Part shown: in pieces, positions 4,047 through 9,374 of the stretch
Numbering within the stretch: the first letter of the stretch is position 1
Layout of the letters: each line of letters opens with the position of its first letter
Source: Clostridia bacterium
GTDB lineage: Bacteria; Bacillota_E; SLMV01; PUMD01
Reading direction: 5' to 3'
NCBI GenBank assembly: GCA_003563755.1
Contig: PWUB01000364.1
Location: forward strand, 1 to 9,374
DNA: 9,374 nucleotides
Made by a program: the position numbers and the translations under genes
Notes under the pieces: generated by a model
Told to the model about the DNA's origin: nothing
The model's database searches: none
What the model saw: only the letters and a program-made list of their open reading frames with translations

Positions 4047-6755
4047 GTGGCGGAAGACGAGAAGAAGCTGTTGCTGTTGTTCGACGGCAATTCGCTGGTA
4101 CACCGGGCTTTTCACGCCCTTCCTCCATTGACACAGTCGAAGACCGGTGAACTGGTTAACGCCGTCTATGGCTTTGCCAGCACGCTGCTCAAGGTGATGG
4201 TCGATCTTGGCCCCACCCACTGGGCTGTGGCCTTCGACCGTCCCGCTCCGACCTTCAGACACGAGATGTTCGAGGCATACAAGGCACATCGTCCTCCCAC
4301 CCCGGAGGAACTCAAGTGCCAGATATCGAGGGTTCACCAACTGGTTGATGCCTTTCACATACCTGTGTTCGAAATCGATGGCTTCGAGGCCGACGATGTT
4401 CTGGGTACCTTGAGCAGGCAGGCCGAACAGCAGGGCGTTCAGACCGTTATCGTCACCGGCGACAACGACATGCTTCAGGTAGTTTCACCACGAGTCAAAG
4501 CGCTTGCCCCCAAGAGGGCGTTCACGGACACCGTTCTCTACGATGAGCAGGCGGTTGAGGAGAAGTACGGCATAAAGCCGGAGCAACTGCCCGACTTCAA
4601 GGCACTGGTGGGGGATACCTCCGACAACATACCTGGGGTGCCGGGTGTGGGCTCCAAGACTGCCGCCAAACTGCTTCAGGAATACAGCAGTCTCGAAGGG
4701 ATCTATGACCGTGTCGAGGAGATAACACCCGGTAAGTTGCAGGCGACTCTGCGCGACTATCGCGATCAGGCCTTTCGAGGGAGGGAGCTTTCTACACTCG
4801 TGAGAGAAGTCCCCATCCAGTTGGATTTCAAGGCGTGCCGGGTTAGCAACTATGACCGTGATGAGGTGGCAGGGCTGTTCAAGGAGCTTGAGTTCACCGG
4901 ACTTCTCTCCAGGCTCCCGCAGTCCCACGCCGGCAGTAGTAAGACCTCAACCGACGGCTATGGCACGGTCAATACGGAGGCAACGCTGGGCCAGACTGTG
5001 GACGCTCTGGGGAAGCGAGAGGATATCGCTATCACAGTTGAGTTGTCGGGCGAGAAACCCATTACGGCGGAACTGGTCGGAGTGGCAGTATCGCCGTTCC
5101 AGGGAGAGGCTTTCTACATACCTGTCGGACACCGCGGCCTGAACCAGCCCCCTCAGCTGCCGCTGAACAAGGTCGTGGCCGAGCTCAGGCCGATACTCGA
5201 GGACAGTGCTATCGCCAAAACCGCTTACGACGGCAAGCGCGTGATGGCTGCGCTGGCCAGCCAGGGACTAAAGATCGATAATCTCTGTTTCGACGCTATG
5301 CTGGCAGCTTATCTGCTGGGTGAGAAGAGCCTGGGACTCAAGGCCCTTGCTTTCAACAGACTGGGAGTGGAGATTCCGACCCTGTCGGGCTCACGCGGCT
5401 CCTCGGCAAGGACGGATGTCCTGTCGAAGAGGTCGGTGAGCGAAGTAGCTGCCTGCGCGTGCTCTCACGTAGACGTTCTGTGGAAGCTGAGAGAAAGCCT
5501 GGAGGCTGATCTGCGTGGTCACGGGCAGTGGCGACTCTTCACCGAAGTCGAGATGAGGTTGATTCCTGTCCTGGCATGCATGGAGAGACAGGGCATACTC
5601 CTTGATACCGATCTACTTCATCAGATGTCGCTGGAGTTGAAGCAGGAGTTGCTGAGTCTGGAGAGAGATATCTACGCCAGCGTAGGGCACCAGTTCAATA
5701 TCAACTCGCCACAACAACTGGGCAATGTGCTGTTCGGGGAACTCAAGCTTCCTCAATCCCGGAGAACGAAGACGGGCTATTCCACCGATGCGTCCGTTAT
5801 TGAATCACTGAAGGACACTCATCCTGTCATCGAGCTCATACTCAAGTACAGGCAACTCGGCAAGCTCAGATCGACCTATGTGGATGCGCTGCTGGGGCTG
5901 GTCGATCGAGAGACCGGCAGGGTACATACCAGTTTCAACCAGACAGGCACAGCAACCGGCCGCCTCTCCTCCAGCGACCCCAATCTTCAGAACATACCTA
6001 TAAGAGGCGCGATGGGAACGAGGATACGAAAGGCTATCATAGCTGTGCCCGGGGGATACCTTCTCAGCGCCGACTATTCGCAGATCGACCTCAGGGCGCT
6101 GGCGCACCTCTCTCAGGATCCGGGTCTCATTGAAGCCTTTGCCCGCGACGAAGATATACATACACTGACAGCCTCGCAAGTCTTCGGGATCCCTCAAGAG
6201 GATGTGACCCCGGAGATGCGCCGAAATGCAAAGACGGTCAACTTTGGAATCGTGTACGGGATGAGCGACTACGGGTTGGAGCAGGCCACCAGCTTCAGCC
6301 GGGAGGAAGCCTCTCAGTTCATCGCTCGCTACTTTGAGAAGTATCCAAAGATCAGGGAGTACCTTGAGGCAGTAAAAGAGCAGGCAAGAAGACTCGGCTA
6401 TGTTGAGACTGTTCTCGGCAGGAGGAGATTGGTGCATGAGATCAACTCGGCGAATCGAATGGTGCGGGAGGCCGCCGAGCGCATGGCCATCAACGCCCCC
6501 GTGCAGGGAAGCTCTGCCGACATTATCAAGGTTGCCATGATAGACCTGCATCGCCAAATGCAAAAGAGGAAGCTCAGGAGCAGGATGGTACTCCAGGTGC
6601 ACGACGACTTGCTCTTCGAGGTGCCGGAGGCTGAACTGGACGAGATGAAGTCGCTGGTTGCCGAACTGATGCCTGCGGCTGTGGAACTCTGTGTTCCGCT
6701 GAAAGTAGACATCAACACAGGCAGAAACTGGGCCGACATGAGGGCGGTGACGTGA
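4047..6755 (+). CDS. polA: DNA polymerase I, proofreading site degenerate
   Basis: Family A polymerase of 902 aa that fills gaps in excision repair and replaces RNA primers. Domains: 5' nuclease (1-~290; LFDGNSLVHRAF, AYKAHRPP, GFEADDVLG, TGDNDMLQ, GDTSDNIPGVPGVG); 3'-5' exonuclease-like fold (~310-495); polymerase (~500-902). Aligning by eye to E. coli Pol I, the exonuclease Asp355 is Thr330, Asp501 is His474 and Tyr497 is Cys470, while Glu357 (Glu332) and Asp424 (Asp395) remain; proofreading is probably lost, as in Taq-like enzymes. Polymerase motif A is DYSQIDLR: catalytic Asp676, but the sugar-gate Glu710 is Asp681. Motif B RRNAKTVNFGIVYG is normal (Arg725, Lys729, Phe733, Tyr737). Motif C is VHDD: catalytic Asp853, with Glu883 replaced by Asp854. 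Start GTG 4047 is set by the family N-terminus; ATG 4039 is out of frame. No Shine-Dalgarno sequence is seen. Repair partner fpg lies two genes downstream. Confidence 0.97.
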   Translation: MAEDEKKLLLLFDGNSLVHRAFHALPPLTQSKTGELVNAVYGFASTLLKVMVDLGPTHWAVAFDRPAPTFRHEMFEAYKAHRPPTPEELKCQISRVHQLVDAFHIPVFEIDGFEADDVLGTLSRQAEQQGVQTVIVTGDNDMLQVVSPRVKALAPKRAFTDTVLYDEQAVEEKYGIKPEQLPDFKALVGDTSDNIPGVPGVGSKTAAKLLQEYSSLEGIYDRVEEITPGKLQATLRDYRDQAFRGRELSTLVREVPIQLDFKACRVSNYDRDEVAGLFKELEFTGLLSRLPQSHAGSSKTSTDGYGTVNTEATLGQTVDALGKREDIAITVELSGEKPITAELVGVAVSPFQGEAFYIPVGHRGLNQPPQLPLNKVVAELRPILEDSAIAKTAYDGKRVMAALASQGLKIDNLCFDAMLAAYLLGEKSLGLKALAFNRLGVEIPTLSGSRGSSARTDVLSKRSVSEVAACACSHVDVLWKLRESLEADLRGHGQWRLFTEVEMRLIPVLACMERQGILLDTDLLHQMSLELKQELLSLERDIYASVGHQFNINSPQQLGNVLFGELKLPQSRRTKTGYSTDASVIESLKDTHPVIELILKYRQLGKLRSTYVDALLGLVDRETGRVHTSFNQTGTATGRLSSSDPNLQNIPIRGAMGTRIRKAIIAVPGGYLLSADYSQIDLRALAHLSQDPGLIEAFARDEDIHTLTASQVFGIPQEDVTPEMRRNAKTVNFGIVYGMSDYGLEQATSFSREEASQFIARYFEKYPKIREYLEAVKEQARRLGYVETVLGRRRLVHEINSANRMVREAAERMAINAPVQGSSADIIKVAMIDLHRQMQKRKLRSRMVLQVHDDLLFEVPEAELDEMKSLVAELMPAAVELCVPLKVDINTGRNWADMRAVT

Positions 6756-6849
6756 ACAGGCCCACTTTCCCACGACCATCTACGTCACACTCTTCCCCGG
6801 GTGAACTCCGCGGAGGGCAACACGTGTCGGCACATAGGAGATGTTGCAC

Positions 6850-6855
6850 GAGGAG
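6850..6855 (+). promoter_or_regulatory. Shine-Dalgarno sequence fixing the GNAT gene start
   Basis: GAGGAG at 6850-6855 stands eight bases before ATG 6864. It selects this start over an in-frame GTG at 6801, whose 21 additional codons have no ribosome site and cover a perfect CTCCGCGGAG palindrome (6806-6815). Confidence 0.65.
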
Positions 6856-6863
6856 ACTTAAGA

Positions 6864-7670
6864 ATGGCTGAAGTTGACATAGAAGACGTCGGACAGGATG
6901 GAGTGGAGGACCTGTGTCGGGTATGCGTACCGGCGGACAGGTCGAATGACCCCGACTGGATCAGAGGCGTACAGGAGAAGAAGAAGTGGGCTGCAGACAT
7001 GCTGCAACGATGGGGCTCTTTGGCGAAGGTGGCCTACAAGGACGGTACTCCGGTCGGGCTGATTCAGTACAGGCCGGTTCCCGAGGAACAGACTGTTCAT
7101 ATCGACTGCATCTACGTTCCTGAGGTGGGCGGTGCGCCGAGGGGTACAGCGAGCAGGCTGCTATCAACCCTGCTGGAAGACGTTGCAGAGCCGATGGACT
7201 GGTTTGCCGGCGAGCGGCCGCTGGCGCTGTTAACGAGTTCTTTCGAGGGAGGTGAGCCCGGCCGGTTAACCGCACGGGAGTTCTTCAAGAGGAAGGGATT
7301 CAGACAGATAGGTGACGATCCCGACCATCTCTACTATCCGCTGAAGGAAGGCTTCCTCTACGCACCCGCCGACAAGAAAGAGGACGGTTACATCGCTCAA
7401 GACGACGACAGGGGGAAGGTCCTGCTCGTCTGCGGTCCAAACGGCTGCCCCGCCACCTATCCCTTCTTCTTGAAGAAGATGGAGAAGTACGTAAGGAAAT
7501 CACATCCCGATGTTCCCATAGTGTGGCTCGACGCTGCGGAAGAACCTGAAGCGGTGATGAGACGACACGTAAACGTCGGTGACTGCATAGTCAACGCGAG
7601 GCGCATCGAGACATGTGTCCTCGATAGAGACGGTTTTGAGAGCGAGGTCACGGCCGCCCTCAACGATTAA
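6864..7670 (+). CDS. GNAT-family acetyltransferase with a C-terminal Cys-containing, possibly thioredoxin-like domain
   Basis: 268 aa, cytoplasmic, probably transferring an acetyl group from acetyl-CoA to an unknown substrate. The N-terminal half has the GNAT pattern: LAKVAYKDGTPVGLIQY (53-69), HIDCIYVPE strand (79-87), then the acetyl-CoA loop and helix PRGTASRLLSTLLEDV (92-107), and REFFKRKGFRQIG (138-150). The C-terminal ~85 residues form a second domain: strand KVLLVCG, then C-GPNG-CP (Cys190, Cys195), a helix (FFLKKMEKYVRK), strand VPIVWLDA, and VNVGDCIVNARRI near the end. That beta-Cys-alpha-beta order resembles the thioredoxin-like extension of YoaP-type acetyltransferases, a resemblance judged by eye. 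Start ATG 6864 has GAGGAG eight bases upstream. It sits 108 bases after polA and is probably co-transcribed. Substrate and the role of the cysteines are unknown. Confidence 0.75.
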   Translation: MAEVDIEDVGQDGVEDLCRVCVPADRSNDPDWIRGVQEKKKWAADMLQRWGSLAKVAYKDGTPVGLIQYRPVPEEQTVHIDCIYVPEVGGAPRGTASRLLSTLLEDVAEPMDWFAGERPLALLTSSFEGGEPGRLTAREFFKRKGFRQIGDDPDHLYYPLKEGFLYAPADKKEDGYIAQDDDRGKVLLVCGPNGCPATYPFFLKKMEKYVRKSHPDVPIVWLDAAEEPEAVMRRHVNVGDCIVNARRIETCVLDRDGFESEVTAALND

Positions 7671-7727
7671 CAGCCACCATGGGAAGCCTGAGCGGTGCTG
7701 CTGCTCTCCGAACCATAGTCCGGTACT

Positions 7728-7755
7728 GTGACAACGCCACTCAGGCAGATAACAT
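7728..7755 (+). promoter_or_regulatory. Possible promoter of fpg
   Basis: GTGACA (7728-7733, 5 of 6 to the -35 consensus), a 16-base spacer and TAACAT (7750-7755, 4 of 6). Transcription would start near 7762, leaving about 20 bases before ATG 7781. Only moderate matches; fpg may instead be read through from polA and the acetyltransferase gene. Confidence 0.35.
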
Positions 7756-7780
7756 AATCAAGATAGAGACACTGAGACAG

Positions 7781-8665
7781 ATGCCAGAACTACCTGAGAT
7801 AGAGACGATCAAGAACGAGCTATCACCATGGATCATCGGGCAATCTTTCACCCGGGTCTGCATACTCGATCACAGGATAGTGGCTAACGGGTCCACTGAG
7901 CATTTGCAGCGAGACCTGGTCAGCCAGAAAGTAGAGCGGCTTTCACGCCGGGGAAAGCATTTACTCCTACGTCTATCAAGTGGAAGGTCACTGATCATGC
8001 ATCTGAGGATGACCGGCAGTCTGCTCTTGGATTGCCGGGAGGATGAACCGTACATCAGGGCGGCATTCCTTCTCTCTAACGGTCACCGCCTTGTGTTCAG
8101 AGATCCGCGGAGATTCGGACTGATCTGGCTTGTGGACAACGCCGACGCCGTCGTCGGGAAGCTAGGACCGGAGCCACTGGATGATGCCTTTGGCCCTGCC
8201 ACACTCCATGACAAACTTGTTCGGCGCTCAATTCCGGTGAAGGCGGCTCTGCTCAATCAGAGCATCGTCGCCGGCATCGGTAACATGTATGCTGATGAGG
8301 CTCTCTTCGCAGCCCGGATTCACCCCTTGAGGAGAGCAGGCGACCTGTCTTCGGAGGAACTGAAAACCCTATGCAACTGCATCCGCAACGTTCTTGTGGC
8401 AGCCATTGACTGCAAGGGCGCCAGCGTGGACACATATCTCCGCCCCGAGGGGAAGCCGGGCACAGCTCACTGCGAGTTCAAAGTTGCCCACAGGAGCGGG
8501 CAACCATGCCCCGCATGTGGAAACACCATCGTACGGATACCGGTCCAGAACCGGGGAAGCTATTTCTGCCCGACGTGTCAGCCTCTCGTGCCAGAACACT
8601 CGGGGGCAGCTGTTGACGGCCCGCTGCCGTCAGCAGGCTCGGACGATCGACCCGCCACGCACTGA
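7781..8665 (+). CDS. mutM: Formamidopyrimidine-DNA glycosylase
   Basis: Bifunctional glycosylase/AP lyase (Fpg) that excises 8-oxoguanine and formamidopyrimidines at the start of base-excision repair; 294 aa. The start is certain: the frame is open 34 codons further upstream, but the enzyme needs Pro2 at its N-terminus after Met removal, and MPELPEIETI begins at ATG 7781. Seen: Pro2, Glu3, Glu6; RRGKHLLL with Lys59 (E. coli Lys57); HLRMTGS (Met77); FRDPRRFG (107-113); the helix-two-turn-helix segment AGIGNMYADEALF (164-176, Asn168); and a Cys4 zinc finger, Cys243/246/263/266, with DNA-binding Arg258. The segment before the finger is FKVAHRSG where most relatives have V-Y-G-R. A 28-residue Pro/Ser/Asp-rich tail after the finger makes it longer than the usual ~270. 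The ribosome site is weak. Convergent with the acyl-CoA dehydrogenase gene, 56 bases apart. Confidence 0.96.
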   Translation: MPELPEIETIKNELSPWIIGQSFTRVCILDHRIVANGSTEHLQRDLVSQKVERLSRRGKHLLLRLSSGRSLIMHLRMTGSLLLDCREDEPYIRAAFLLSNGHRLVFRDPRRFGLIWLVDNADAVVGKLGPEPLDDAFGPATLHDKLVRRSIPVKAALLNQSIVAGIGNMYADEALFAARIHPLRRAGDLSSEELKTLCNCIRNVLVAAIDCKGASVDTYLRPEGKPGTAHCEFKVAHRSGQPCPACGNTIVRIPVQNRGSYFCPTCQPLVPEHSGAAVDGPLPSAGSDDRPATH

Positions 8666-8721
8666 ACAAACGCACTTCGACCAACCGAGTTCACTACCTC
8701 TCCTCAGCGCTGGAAGTCGAC

Positions 8722-9374
8722 CTACTCGCTCATCGCATACTCGCCGTTCAGTATCGAGACATACCGGTCCCATACCCCTCCGTATTGCTCTGGATCAGGC
8801 ACTGCCTTGATGAGCATGATCCTGGCGAAGTAGTCACGTTGAGCGTCTCTCGAACTGTGGTTGCCGTAGACCTGCATGGCGAAGTGAGCGAAGTCCCTCA
8901 CCATGAAGTCGAAGATCTGGTTGAGGATACCGGTGTCCAGACCATCAAGCCGTGCCTGCTCAAGTATCAACTGGCCATAGACCACGATGGAGAACATCTC
9001 GCCCAGGGGCAAAGACCAGGACGGGTCCATATCCTGGGCTTCGTCGGGACCCTCCTTCTCGAGAAGCTCTCTGAAGATCTCGATCTGCCCTACAAAAGTC
9101 TTCACATTAGGCAGTTGGCTGTTCGACTCAAAGACCGGCCGGTAATCGTGGAACTGCACCTTTCCCAGTCCCCTGGTCGGCCCCTGGTCAAAGAGGAAGA
9201 GATCGTCTTTATCTGAGAGATCGGGAGCTACCGGGGCATAATCGGCAGGGCTGAAGAAGTAGTTCTTCATGAACTTGCGAATCAGTTGTATGTTGACGTG
9301 AACGGTTCCTTCCAGTTTGGAGGGCCCCATGATATCGGAGGCTGCCATGTGGAAGTAGGTATCCTTCTCAAACC
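8722..9374 (-). CDS. Acyl-CoA dehydrogenase family protein, C-terminal part (cut by window edge)
   Basis: About 217 residues of the C-terminal end are visible; the frame stays open to the window edge, so the start and the catalytic base are outside. Recognised from the C-terminal helical domain: YFHMAASDIMGPSKLEG followed by TVHVNIQLIRKF, the stretch that follows the FAD-binding helices in several long acyl-CoA dehydrogenases. After it comes an acidic/aromatic extension (LSDKDDLFLFDQGPTRGLG, WSLPLGEMFSIVVYGQL) ending in RYVSILNGEYAMSE and a TAG stop. Such C-terminally extended members are frequent in Dehalococcoidia (recollection, not checked). It would oxidise an acyl-CoA to the enoyl-CoA with FAD, substrate unknown. 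No clear terminator lies in the 56 bases separating it from fpg. Confidence 0.75.
   Translation of the reverse strand, partial: FEKDTYFHMAASDIMGPSKLEGTVHVNIQLIRKFMKNYFFSPADYAPVAPDLSDKDDLFLFDQGPTRGLGKVQFHDYRPVFESNSQLPNVKTFVGQIEIFRELLEKEGPDEAQDMDPSWSLPLGEMFSIVVYGQLILEQARLDGLDTGILNQIFDFMVRDFAHFAMQVYGNHSSRDAQRDYFARIMLIKAVPDPEQYGGVWDRYVSILNGEYAMSE

Noticed and set aside
5805..6779. 324-codon open frame antisense to the polA polymerase domain
   Set aside because: PolA motifs A, B and C on the plus strand leave no doubt about the coding strand; the antisense product is His/Arg/Leu-rich and motif-free, as expected of GC-rich shadows.
6801..6863. 21-codon GTG-initiated extension of the acetyltransferase
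   Set aside because: No ribosome site precedes the GTG, whereas GAGGAG lies eight bases before ATG 6864.
7679..7780. 34-codon upstream extension of fpg starting at ATG 7679
   Set aside because: Fpg chemistry requires Pro2 as the free N-terminus, so translation must begin at MPELPE (7781).
8666..8721. Bidirectional terminator between fpg and the acyl-CoA dehydrogenase
   Set aside because: Only a five-base ACTTC/GAAGT pairing with a long loop was found, with no T-run on either strand.
1..9374. Mobile elements, CRISPR arrays, tRNA or rRNA genes, toxin-antitoxin or phage genes
   Set aside because: No regularly spaced repeats, terminal inverted repeats, transposase or integrase motifs, or cloverleaf sequences were noticed on reading; all large coding regions have housekeeping or metabolic assignments.

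Overview
This window is ordinary-looking bacterial chromosome of moderately high G+C, with seven well-supported protein genes and one doubtful small ORF. No rRNA, tRNA, CRISPR array, transposase or integrase was seen. The gene mix is a polA-fpg repair neighbourhood, a ferredoxin:thioredoxin-reductase-like protein fused to a rubredoxin-type domain, and a C-terminally extended acyl-CoA dehydrogenase. This suggests an anaerobic or facultative bacterium, most likely Chloroflexota/Dehalococcoidia. That assignment is inference from gene content and cannot be proved from the sequence alone.

Layout. (1) 75-1466 (+): a membrane-anchored S41-family serine peptidase of the Ser-His type. (2) 1467-1946: a gap with a near-consensus sigma-70 promoter (1524-1552) and a strong Shine-Dalgarno sequence (1621-1627) leading into an unrecognised small ORF (1637-2023). 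This ORF runs convergently into the end of the next gene. (3) 1947-2737 (-): a two-gene redox operon, glutaredoxin then FTR-catalytic-domain/rubredoxin fusion, joined by a GTGA start/stop overlap. (4) 2738-2941: a divergent promoter region. (5) 2942-3943 (+): a DAG-kinase/YegS-type lipid kinase with a TTGACA-17-TAGGAT promoter. (6) 4047-6755 (+): DNA polymerase I, three domains, with a decayed proofreading site and Glu-to-Asp changes in polymerase motifs A and C; its GTG start lies 6 nt after a perfect TATAAT. (7) 6864-7670 (+): a GNAT-type acetyltransferase with a C-terminal Cys-containing domain that looks thioredoxin-like. (8) 7781-8665 (+): formamidopyrimidine-DNA glycosylase. (9) 8722-9374 (-): the C-terminal part of an acyl-CoA dehydrogenase, cut by the window edge.

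How they work together. PolA and Fpg act in the same base-excision pathway: Fpg removes oxidised purines, then PolA fills the gap. The glutaredoxin and FTR-rubredoxin pair looks like a self-contained thiol-reducing relay in which the rubredoxin-type domain may feed electrons to the FTR cluster, which then reduces the glutaredoxin. Both themes fit protection from oxidative damage, but no direct link between them is visible. The most worthwhile items are the FTR-rubredoxin/glutaredoxin operon (with Tyr in place of the usual active-site His), the altered PolA active site, the possible leaderless polA start, and the well-promoted orphan ORF at 1637.
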